Positions 1-5,517 of a stretch of DNA of 6,746 nt are shown one piece after another. The translations under genes and the position numbers were made by a program. The first letter of the stretch is position 1; each line of letters opens with the position of its first letter. The DNA lies in NCBI GenBank assembly GCA_002315205.1, contig DCGH01000028.1:5529-12274 (forward strand), given 5' to 3'. The notes beneath the pieces were generated by a model. The model did no database searches. It saw nothing but the letters and a program-made list of their open reading frames with translations, and had not been told where the DNA came from. Source of the stretch: Erysipelotrichaceae bacterium UBA1783 (GTDB lineage Bacteria; Bacillota_I; Bacilli_A; Erysipelotrichales; Erysipelotrichaceae).

Positions 1-47
1 AAAATTTCTATATTTATACTACTCGCTTTTTATATTAGCGAAAATAT

Positions 48-76
48 AAAAAACCCTAAATCAATTTTAGGGTTTT
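48..76 (-). terminator. Rho-independent terminator of the phosphodiesterase operon
   Basis: An 11-bp perfect inverted repeat (AAAACCCTAAA at 50-60, TTTAGGGTTTT at 66-76) encloses a 5-base loop. Read on the minus strand, the stem runs into six T residues (48-53) followed by more T-rich sequence, as expected for intrinsic termination. It lies 56 bases beyond the stop codon of the 77-aa gene. On the plus strand the stem is followed only by TTTTCC, so termination in that direction would be weaker. Confidence 0.85.
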
Positions 77-132
77 CCTAATTTAGTGTCAATGAACTAT
101 CTGCTTCTATCCCTTAAGAATTCATAAAATAA

Positions 133-366
133 CTAGTACATATTACAGCCGCCAGATTTACTAGGACCATCATCCTTCTTTACATATCTGGCATTGAACT
201 CCATATTAATCTGTCTTAATTCCTTTTTGCCATCAATATAATCCTGATACATTTCTACAATTCCCATAGCGCATCCATCACAGCCACCTTCAATCTGGCC
301 TAATGATTCATCTATGATAGCTTGTCTTTCTTCTCTAGTTGTATCCTTAATTAAAATTGATCTCAT
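133..366 (-). CDS. Small cysteine-containing protein of unknown function (77 aa)
   Basis: I cannot assign a function. The 77-residue acidic/polar product has no signal peptide or membrane segment. It shows an N-terminal helix-like stretch (residues 9-26, with REERQAIIDES), a CxxC pair (C29, C32), a second helix-rich block (36-62, containing YIDGKKEL and a terminal NARYV), and a glycine/serine-rich tail with a third cysteine (C74, in GGCNMY). The helix–YxxGxxxL–helix–RY layout recalls VbhA-type antitoxins, but the Ser-to-Glu inhibitory spacing is one residue too long and there is no Fic gene nearby. The three cysteines could bind metal or be redox-active; this is inference. The start is supported by AAAGGAG placed 8 bases upstream of the ATG, inside the end of the phosphodiesterase gene. 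The two genes are 5 bases apart and share the terminator at 48-76. I recall similar small Firmicute proteins carrying unreliable names, so transferred labels should be distrusted. Confidence 0.8.
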   Translation of the reverse strand: MRSILIKDTTREERQAIIDESLGQIEGGCDGCAMGIVEMYQDYIDGKKELRQINMEFNARYVKKDDGPSKSGGCNMY

Positions 367-371
367 AATGC

Positions 372-1673
372 TTACTCCTTTATTAGCATTTCATCCATTG
401 AAACGCCATCAATATCATTCATCTTGAAACCTAGCATTTTTGCCATAGTTGGTGCTTCATCCACCATACTTCTACAATCTAATACAACGCCCTTTTTTAC
501 TGAAGGTCCTGCAGCAATAAAAAGAGTTGTTTCCTTTCGAGAGCTACTTGAACCATGAGTTGCAGAACCAATCTTATGATCACCAGGTTCCGTTGTTCCC
601 CAGATGGTCTTTACATTCATTCTTTCTGAGAAAGCTATATCTCTTTTACTTTCAATAAAGAAATCAAATGGTCCATCTACATGTAGATTTTCAATCATCT
701 CTTTCTTATCATAAACATAATCTAATTGAATATCCGGATCCTTCTTTAGTGATTCCAAAAAGTCTCTGACCTTTCTTGCCATTTCTGTATCATTAGGGTC
801 CTTTAGTTCAATACAGCAGGTTAAGGCTGTGGAATGTCCATAGCAATCACAATCTACAATCTCACCAACATCATTTGTTCTAATAAAGCCAGCCTTTTCA
901 AATAGCTTATTAATATGTAAAACATCTACAATATCTGTCTGGCCATGGTCTCCCATAATAACAAAGTTTGTATTTTCATAATCACCAAATCTTCTGATTG
1001 CTTCAATTAATGCTTCAAACTCTAAATCATGCTTTCTTAATTGATTTTTTGCTTCTTGAGAATAAACACCATAACGATGTCTCATGGTATCCAGATCACA
1101 CATTTTTACAAGCATCACATCTGGTTGACCATGATCCTTTAGGATATCTAATGCTAATGACATTGTCACAATATCACCATAGTCTCCAATATTCTTATAG
1201 AATCTTGAATACTTATAAAAATATTCATTCATCACATTGTCTGTTGCATTACCATGACATAAGTAGTCCTCTGGATGCTCTCCGGTGTAATGATAAGGAA
1301 CTATCATTGGCCAATTGTAGGTATAGTCACCACCTGCGGATACTGGCCAGAAGATAGAACAGGTAGTTAGGCCATTCTCTCTGGCATAATCCAAAAGTGT
1401 TTTTCCTTTGATATCCTTTTTATAGCCAAACCATACATGTGATGGCTTACATCCTCTTTTCTGGTCTTCATTATTATGAATACCATGTTTGTCTACATAA
1501 GTTCCAGTAAGAATAGAAGTATGGCAGCAATAGGTTAAAGCTGGTGTTACTGGCTCTAAAGAAGCAACATAAGAACCAGACTCTATGATCTTTTTAAAAC
1601 TGTTCAACTGCTTCATCTGCTCAATATCACTGGCACATAATGCATCAATCATAAAAACGACTAACTTTTTCAT
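372..1673 (-). CDS. Type I phosphodiesterase / nucleotide pyrophosphatase family protein (alkaline phosphatase superfamily)
   Basis: This is a 433-aa member of the Phosphodiest (PF01663-like) branch of the alkaline phosphatase superfamily, two-metal enzymes that hydrolyse phosphate mono- or diesters. Motifs in order: a metal-binding Asp in MIDAL (D10); the candidate nucleophile T47 in TYCCH, followed by the family's TG-Y-x-x-x-HGI pattern (56-65); D195 and H199 in DTMRHRYG, matching the DxxGHxYG metal site; D242-H243 in GDHGQTD; and the late metal histidine H373 in ATHGSSSS. All expected ligands are present, so the enzyme should be active. There is no signal peptide or membrane anchor, so a cytosolic location is inferred. 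It carries twelve cysteines, including CC pairs at 49-50 and 286-287 and CDC at 275-277; that is many for an intracellular enzyme, and one pair adjoins the nucleophile. AGAGG lies 7 bases before the start. It is the first gene of an operon with the 77-aa protein. The substrate cannot be read from sequence. Confidence 0.9.
   Translation of the reverse strand: MKKLVVFMIDALCASDIEQMKQLNSFKKIIESGSYVASLEPVTPALTYCCHTSILTGTYVDKHGIHNNEDQKRGCKPSHVWFGYKKDIKGKTLLDYARENGLTTCSIFWPVSAGGDYTYNWPMIVPYHYTGEHPEDYLCHGNATDNVMNEYFYKYSRFYKNIGDYGDIVTMSLALDILKDHGQPDVMLVKMCDLDTMRHRYGVYSQEAKNQLRKHDLEFEALIEAIRRFGDYENTNFVIMGDHGQTDIVDVLHINKLFEKAGFIRTNDVGEIVDCDCYGHSTALTCCIELKDPNDTEMARKVRDFLESLKKDPDIQLDYVYDKKEMIENLHVDGPFDFFIESKRDIAFSERMNVKTIWGTTEPGDHKIGSATHGSSSSRKETTLFIAAGPSVKKGVVLDCRSMVDEAPTMAKMLGFKMNDIDGVSMDEMLIKE
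375..381 (-). promoter_or_regulatory. Ribosome binding site of the 77-aa gene, overlapping the upstream gene's last codons
   Basis: AAAGGAG on the minus strand lies just before the phosphodiesterase stop codon (372-374), with 8 bases between it and the ATG at 366. The site therefore sits in translated sequence, which suggests translational coupling of the small protein to the phosphodiesterase. Confidence 0.8.
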
Positions 1674-1680
1674 ATTTCAA

Positions 1681-1685
1681 CCTCT
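1681..1685 (-). promoter_or_regulatory. Ribosome binding site of the phosphodiesterase gene
   Basis: AGAGG on the minus strand, 7 bases upstream of the ATG at 1673. It supports this start codon over internal methionines. Confidence 0.7.
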
Positions 1686-1698
1686 ATTCCACTCTTTT

Positions 1699-1726
1699 AT
1701 TATAACGCAATTACAGATATTACCAA
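1699..1726 (-). promoter_or_regulatory. Predicted sigma-A-type promoter of the phosphodiesterase operon
   Basis: On the minus strand TTGGTA (1721-1726) and a consensus TATAAT (1699-1704) are separated by 16 bases. Transcription would begin near 1692, leaving a leader of roughly 20 bases with room only for the ribosome binding site. It lies back to back with the gpsA promoter; the two -35 boxes are only 6 bases apart. No clear operator palindrome is visible between them. Confidence 0.6.
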
Positions 1727-1732
1727 GATAAT

Positions 1733-1761
1733 TTGCCTTTTATCCTTTTTATCGTTATCAT
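1733..1761 (+). promoter_or_regulatory. Predicted sigma-A-type promoter of gpsA
   Basis: TTGCCT (1733-1738) and TATCAT (1756-1761) are spaced by 17 bases. The predicted start near 1768 would give a leader of about 20 bases. The stretch between the boxes is pyrimidine-rich and repeats TTTTATC/TTTTTATC. The -10 match is good and the -35 only fair. Confidence 0.5.
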
Positions 1762-1786
1762 TATAGTTAGAAAGCGAGTAAAAACA

Positions 1787-2785
1787 ATGAAAGTTTTTGT
1801 AGTAGGATCAGGTTCCTGGGGAACCGCACTTGCTAATGTATTAGCAGACAATGGTAATGAGGTTGTTATTTATGGAAGAAACGAAGAAGTCGTTAATGAA
1901 ATCAATAACGAACATACCAATAAAAAATATTTTGAAGATATCAAGCTAAACTCAACCATTACAGCAACCACTGATTTATCTGTTGCTGAAGATTTTGAGG
2001 TCATTTTACTATCCGTTGTATCAAGCGTATGTACTGATTTAGCCATTAAAATTGATCAGTATTTAAAAACACCTAAAATCTTTATCAATGTTGCCAAGGG
2101 TTTCCACCCTGCAACTCATGAAAGATTATCTGAAATGATTATCAAATCTGTTAGAAATGATCATTTAGCAGCATATTATGCTTTAATTGGTCCTTCTCAT
2201 GCAGAAGAGGTTGTGGCTAGAAAACTAACAACAATTAATATTGTTGGTGAAAATGAAGAAATTGCTAAAAAGCTGCAGGAAGTATTTTCCAATGAATACT
2301 TCAGAGTTTATCGTAATGATGATTTAATTGGTTGCGAATATGCAGCAGGATTAAAGAACGTTATTGCCCTTGCTAGTGGTATGCTTTATGGCTTAGGCTT
2401 AGGTGACAATGCCAAAGCGTCATTAATGACTAGAGGTTTAGCGGAAATGACTCGTTTTGGTATGGCAATGGGCGGAAAACTGGAAAGCTTTATTGGTTTA
2501 TGTGGTATGGGTGATTTAATCGTTACCTGTACTTCAAAGTTTTCTCGAAACTGGCAAGCTGGTTATATGATTGGTAAGGACGATTCTGCAGAGAATTTCT
2601 GGAATGTCAATAAAAGTACCGTTGAAGGCATTAATGCCTGTCGAATCATTAAGGAAGAAGCGGAGAAATTAAATATCTCAATGCCAATCACTAATAAGGT
2701 TTATGCTGTGCTATTTGACAATACAAAACCATCTACAGCTGTTGTAGAATTAATGACTCGTTCTTTAAAACAGGAAACCCACTAA
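1787..2785 (+). CDS. gpsA: NAD(P)H-dependent glycerol-3-phosphate dehydrogenase
   Basis: GpsA reduces dihydroxyacetone phosphate to sn-glycerol-3-phosphate, the backbone of bacterial phospholipids and of glycerophosphate teichoic acids; it is cytosolic. The 332-aa product matches the usual family length of about 330-340. It opens with a Rossmann fold (MKVFVVGSGSWG, glycines G7, G9, G12). It then shows the conserved lysine in VAKGF (K104), the GPSHAEEV signature (135-142), the catalytic lysine K190 in AAGLKNV, the GLGDNAKASL segment (204-213) and GMGDLIVTC (240-248), all typical of the C-terminal dimer domain. I start at ATG 1787. An in-frame TTG at 1733 would add 18 hydrophobic/basic residues ahead of the Rossmann strand, falls in the predicted -35 box and is unlikely. 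The ribosome binding site is weak (AAAGCGAG, ending 8 bases before the ATG). The gene stands alone, diverging from the phosphodiesterase and converging on trkH. Confidence 0.97.
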   Translation: MKVFVVGSGSWGTALANVLADNGNEVVIYGRNEEVVNEINNEHTNKKYFEDIKLNSTITATTDLSVAEDFEVILLSVVSSVCTDLAIKIDQYLKTPKIFINVAKGFHPATHERLSEMIIKSVRNDHLAAYYALIGPSHAEEVVARKLTTINIVGENEEIAKKLQEVFSNEYFRVYRNDDLIGCEYAAGLKNVIALASGMLYGLGLGDNAKASLMTRGLAEMTRFGMAMGGKLESFIGLCGMGDLIVTCTSKFSRNWQAGYMIGKDDSAENFWNVNKSTVEGINACRIIKEEAEKLNISMPITNKVYAVLFDNTKPSTAVVELMTRSLKQETH

Positions 2786-2790
2786 AAAAT

Positions 2791-2814
2791 AGTGTGCTAC
2801 AGAAGTAGCACACT
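2791..2814. terminator. Bidirectional rho-independent terminator between gpsA and trkH
   Basis: A 10-bp perfect stem (AGTGTGCTAC at 2791-2800, GTAGCACACT at 2805-2814) with an AGAA loop. On the plus strand it is followed by TTTATTTTTT, ending gpsA 5 bases after its stop codon. On the minus strand it is followed by ATTTTTT (the A-tract at 2784-2789), ending the trk operon 11 bases after trkH. The T-tract for gpsA runs almost to the trkH stop codon. Confidence 0.93.
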
Positions 2815-2825
2815 TTTATTTTTTA

Positions 2826-4292
2826 TTAAGCCTTCTTGAAAAGGTGTTTAATACCATCAGCACCATACTTGATACCATAAAGTACTGGTAGAATTTCTAA
2901 TCTTCCCATTAGCATACCAATAATTTCAACAATTAATACACCTGCAGAAGCATCTGGTGCAGTCACACCGATAGATAAACCGACGGTTGATAGTGAAGAT
3001 GCAAATTCAAACATTGCTTCATCAATCTGACATCCTGAGAAAATCAATGTTAACAATACACCAAGCACATACATTATCATATAGATACCAACATAGTTAC
3101 ATGTATCCACCTGATCAGCCTCAGTAATAACATCCTCGCCAGTAGGACGATATAGCTTCATCGTTCTCATTCTTCTTGAAGGATAAATCTTATCAAATAC
3201 AGCCTTAAACTGTGCTTTGATAAAGATATAAACTCTTGTTAGCTTTAAACCACCAGCTGTAGAACCCATACCACCACCGAAAATCATTAAGACAGTGAAG
3301 ATAAAGATGACTATATGTGGAAGCTTATCGTAGCCAGACATCGCAAATCCAGAAGTAGAAAGTGCTGAGAAAATATTAAATAGTGAGAATACAAAATTTT
3401 CACCAATACCCATACCTTGAGATGCCATTGGGATCATAATTAATGGCATACATACTAAAACTATCAGTAATAAAAATCTTAATTCGGTATTCTTATAAAC
3501 CTGCTTGAATTTCTTCTGATAAATCATTAGTAATACAACTGTGTTTGTTGTACCTAGTAGCATTAGCAATACTAACCATAAATCACACCCGTAGCTATAT
3601 TCACCAAAGCTTGCAAGCTTAGTAGAGAAACCTCCGGTTGATAATGCACACATAGTATGATTTAAAGAATCAAAGAAAGGCATTCCTAATACACAGAAGC
3701 CGATTGTACCAATAGCCAATAAAACCATATAGATTACTAAAATAGTACGAGTCGTAATCTGTAAATTAGGTCTTAGCTTATCAGGATGACCCTCTGCTGA
3801 GAATAAATCCATTGATTGCTTATCATTTACAATAGATAAGAATAAAACAATAAATCCAAAGCCACCAACAAACTGCATTAATGAACGATGGAATAAAAAC
3901 ATCATTGGGGTAACAGAAACATCCATTGTTGAAAGGCCACAGGTGGTAAAACCTGAAACGGATTCAAACAATGCTCTTAAAAATGGTAGCTGTCCTGATA
4001 GCACATAAGGTAATGCACCAATTAAGAAGTTAAAGCACCATGCATATAGTACAAATAATGTACTTTTGCGCTGAGTTACAGTATAAAATTTACTTGGTGT
4101 ATAGGTCTTTCCATAAATACACCAGACAACACCAACAGCAATCGCAATGAAAGCTGGAATAATGAAATGAATGCAATATTTTGCCTCACTTGGATAAAAT
4201 GGTAGAACAATCAATGGAATAATGCCAATTAGTCCAGAAAGAATTGATAGCTTACCATAATTATTCAAGGATAAAAACTTTTCCTTGGTCAT
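2826..4292 (-). CDS. trkH: Trk-type potassium uptake channel subunit TrkH
   Basis: Integral membrane K+-translocating subunit of the TrkH/KtrB/HKT superfamily. The 488 residues are close to classical TrkH (about 480) and longer than typical KtrB. Hydrophobic spans begin near residues 15 and 42, and four M1-P-M2 repeats follow. Each has a filter-type loop with a central glycine: GFTTCGLS (114-121), STGGFS (218-223), STSGF (312-316) and STVGLS (435-440). TTCG in the first loop is TrkH-like rather than the KtrB NAGF form, and a glycine in every loop predicts K+ selectivity. The FGGGMGSTAGGLK segment (338-350) matches the intramembrane gating loop of the third repeat, and the MGRLEILPVL end (462-471) is the usual TrkH C-terminus. 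It is last in the operon after two RCK proteins that should form its cytosolic gate. AGGAAG (4301-4306) lies 8 bases before the ATG, inside the upstream gene, and only 4 bases separate the two coding regions. Confidence 0.96.
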   Translation of the reverse strand: MTKEKFLSLNNYGKLSILSGLIGIIPLIVLPFYPSEAKYCIHFIIPAFIAIAVGVVWCIYGKTYTPSKFYTVTQRKSTLFVLYAWCFNFLIGALPYVLSGQLPFLRALFESVSGFTTCGLSTMDVSVTPMMFLFHRSLMQFVGGFGFIVLFLSIVNDKQSMDLFSAEGHPDKLRPNLQITTRTILVIYMVLLAIGTIGFCVLGMPFFDSLNHTMCALSTGGFSTKLASFGEYSYGCDLWLVLLMLLGTTNTVVLLMIYQKKFKQVYKNTELRFLLLIVLVCMPLIMIPMASQGMGIGENFVFSLFNIFSALSTSGFAMSGYDKLPHIVIFIFTVLMIFGGGMGSTAGGLKLTRVYIFIKAQFKAVFDKIYPSRRMRTMKLYRPTGEDVITEADQVDTCNYVGIYMIMYVLGVLLTLIFSGCQIDEAMFEFASSLSTVGLSIGVTAPDASAGVLIVEIIGMLMGRLEILPVLYGIKYGADGIKHLFKKA

Positions 4293-4296
4293 ATAA

Positions 4297-4965
4297 TTAT
4301 CTTCCTGTAATTACTTCTAATGCAGCAGCTTCCTGCTCTGCAGTAGTAATTACTAATAGATTGTCACCTGTATTGATAACTGTAGAACCATTAGGGATGA
4401 TAATTTCATCACTTCTAATGATACAGCCAATGATGGTTTGCTTTGGTAATTGAATTGCTGCTAATGTTTTACCAACAATTGGTGCTTCCTTCACAGCAAC
4501 AACCTCTGAAATACGAACTCTGCCATCAGTAGTAGGAACAACTCTAGAGATTTCATCAGCAACAGTTTCCTGTTCAATTGTTGCAGCAACCATACCAGTT
4601 GCACAGATAACACTATCAACACCCATTGCATCAAATAATGGCTTTCTCTTTGTATCAGAAGCTAAAGAGATTGTCTTTTTAACGCCATAAATCTTCTTGC
4701 AAAGCTCTAAGGCAATTAAGTTATCTGCATCATGGTCATTCATCGCAATAGCGATATCATACTGATTGATGTCAGCATCCTCTAATACTGCAGTATTTGT
4801 TCCTTCACCAAAAATAACATTCAAACCTGAAATTTCTGATAGACGATTGCAGAAGCTTTCATCTGGAGAAACAACTGTAACATTATACTTTCTTAATAAC
4901 AATGACTGGGCTAAAGACTTCGTCTGAGTCTTACCACCAAGGATAATAATGTTCTTTCTTGCCAT
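4297..4965 (-). CDS. trkA: TrkA/KtrA-like RCK protein (RCK_N + RCK_C) with a degenerate nucleotide-binding loop
   Basis: Cytosolic regulator of K+ transport. Its 222 aa match single-unit RCK proteins such as KtrA and pneumococcal CabP. The N-terminal RCK_N Rossmann domain (about 3-140) keeps the family blocks GEGTNTAVLEDADI (53-66) and DIAIAMNDHDADNLIA (70-85). The C-terminal RCK_C domain covers about 150-222 (RISEVVAV through NTGDNLLVIT). The usual GxGxxG after strand 1 reads GGKTQT (10-15), losing its second and third glycines. The acidic residue normally ending strand 2 is serine (S33 in VVSPDE). Canonical NAD/ATP binding is therefore doubtful in this subunit, while the adjacent 141-aa protein has an intact site. 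RCK_C domains of related Firmicute proteins bind cyclic di-AMP; that it does so here is inference. GGAGGT (4974-4979) lies 8 bases before the ATG. The gap to the upstream gene is 2 bases. Confidence 0.93.
   Translation of the reverse strand: MARKNIIILGGKTQTKSLAQSLLLRKYNVTVVSPDESFCNRLSEISGLNVIFGEGTNTAVLEDADINQYDIAIAMNDHDADNLIALELCKKIYGVKKTISLASDTKRKPLFDAMGVDSVICATGMVAATIEQETVADEISRVVPTTDGRVRISEVVAVKEAPIVGKTLAAIQLPKQTIIGCIIRSDEIIIPNGSTVINTGDNLLVITTAEQEAAALEVITGR
4301..4306 (-). promoter_or_regulatory. Ribosome binding site of trkH within the end of the upstream RCK gene
   Basis: AGGAAG on the minus strand overlaps the last sense codons of the 222-aa RCK gene (stop at 4297-4299) and is 8 bases from the trkH ATG. 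This arrangement favours coupled translation of gate and channel. Confidence 0.75.
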
Positions 4966-4967
4966 AA

Positions 4968-5393
4968 TTATTTACCTCCATTATAGAAATCAATAACTGT
5001 CTTTGCTGATAATTCAGCTGGGCAGATGGTCTGGATGTCCATATCCTTATAAATTGCTTCCTTATCCTTGTCGATAACTCTAACAATAACTGTATCAACA
5101 TTAAATAAAACCTTGGCTGCCTGTCCAACAAAGATATTATTGTTTTCGAAGTTTGTTACAGCAATTAATGTATTTGCTGTCTCAATTTCCGCCTTCTTTA
5201 AAACGTCAAAGTCACAAGCATCGCCAACAATAGTTAAGCCGCCAAATGATGATTCTAAACGACTGAAAGAATCCTTATAACGATCAATAACAATAACATT
5301 TGCGCCACTATCGTATATTTCGTTAGCAACTCTGGCACCTAAGGTACCACAGCCTACCACGATTGTTAAATTTTTCTTTGTGTTATTAAGCAT
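4968..5393 (-). CDS. trkA: RCK_N-only (TrkA N-terminal domain) potassium transport regulator
   Basis: First gene of the K+ uptake operon. Its 141 aa amount to a single RCK_N Rossmann domain with no RCK_C. It has an intact dinucleotide loop GCGTLG (14-19), the acidic end of strand 2 in VIVIDR (D37), the GDACDFDVLKKAEI block (57-70), LIAVTNFENNNIF (76-88) and a terminal helix ending DFYNGGK. Full TrkA (about 458 aa in E. coli) is RCK_N-RCK_C twice. This protein plus its 222-aa neighbour total 363 aa, equivalent to TrkA lacking its first RCK_C and split into two chains. It probably pairs with the neighbour to form a mixed gating ring that supplies the nucleotide-binding site; this is inference. 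The gene is not a visible fragment: it has its own GAAGGAA site (5401-5407, 7 bases from the ATG), a clean stop and no leftover RCK_C sequence in any frame. Confidence 0.92.
   Translation of the reverse strand: MLNNTKKNLTIVVGCGTLGARVANEIYDSGANVIVIDRYKDSFSRLESSFGGLTIVGDACDFDVLKKAEIETANTLIAVTNFENNNIFVGQAAKVLFNVDTVIVRVIDKDKEAIYKDMDIQTICPAELSAKTVIDFYNGGK
4974..4979 (-). promoter_or_regulatory. Strong ribosome binding site doubling as C-terminal codons of the upstream RCK_N gene
   Basis: GGAGGT on the minus strand encodes part of the Gly-Gly-Lys end of the 141-aa protein and stands 8 bases before the ATG at 4965. It fixes the start of the 222-aa protein and implies ribosome handover between the two genes. 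Confidence 0.85.
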
Positions 5394-5431
5394 ATTAAAT
5401 TTCCTTCTTTCTACTTAATACAATTATAGTA

Positions 5432-5460
5432 ATTATATTCCTTTCTACATTTTTTTACAA
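5432..5460 (-). promoter_or_regulatory. Predicted sigma-A promoter of the trk operon
   Basis: On the minus strand TTGTAA (5455-5460) and a consensus TATAAT (5432-5437) are separated by 17 bases. A start near 5425 leaves a leader of only about 30 bases. That is too short for a riboswitch such as the cyclic di-AMP (ydaO) element that controls some Firmicute K+ transporters. A second TATAAT at 5423-5428 has no well-placed -35 box. Confidence 0.75.
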
Positions 5461-5478
5461 ATATACTTACTATTCTCG

Positions 5479-5505
5479 AAAAAAAAAGCATATTTTTCAT
5501 ATGCT
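5479..5505 (-). terminator. Rho-independent terminator of the PrpF-family gene
   Basis: A 7-bp perfect stem (AGCATAT at 5487-5493, ATATGCT at 5499-5505) with a 5-base loop is followed on the minus strand by nine T residues (A's at 5479-5487 on the plus strand). It lies 12 bases past the stop codon and separates this gene from the trk promoter. The stem is AT-rich and short, but the T-tract is strong. Confidence 0.88.
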
Positions 5506-5517
5506 CTCTATCATTTC

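Noticed and set aside
998..1357. 119-codon open frame on the plus strand
   Set aside because: It lies entirely antisense to the well-supported phosphodiesterase gene. Its product has no recognisable domain and is rich in H, L and S, as expected from reverse-complement reading.
1733..1786. N-terminal extension of GpsA from an in-frame TTG
   Set aside because: The 18 extra residues precede the Rossmann strand that begins GpsA proteins and overlap the predicted promoter. No ribosome binding site supports the TTG.
4244..4453. 69-codon open frame on the plus strand
   Set aside because: It is antisense to the trkH start and the RCK_C region of the 222-aa gene, with no domain and no sensible promoter.
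4966..4968. Frameshift hypothesis joining the 141-aa and 222-aa RCK genes into one broken TrkA
   Set aside because: Each gene has its own start with a good ribosome binding site and begins with its own complete RCK_N domain. No RCK_C remnant lies between them, so a simple frameshift would not restore a canonical TrkA.
4931..5131. 66-codon open frame on the minus strand overlapping both RCK genes
   Set aside because: It is out of frame with two genes that both show clear family motifs, and its product is unrecognisable.
5068..5280. 70-codon open frame on the plus strand
   Set aside because: It is antisense to the 141-aa RCK_N gene and has no supporting motif.
5394..5517. Cyclic di-AMP (ydaO-type) riboswitch upstream of the trk operon
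   Set aside because: The leader from the predicted start is about 30 bases, and the only hairpin in the gap is the terminator of the upstream gene.
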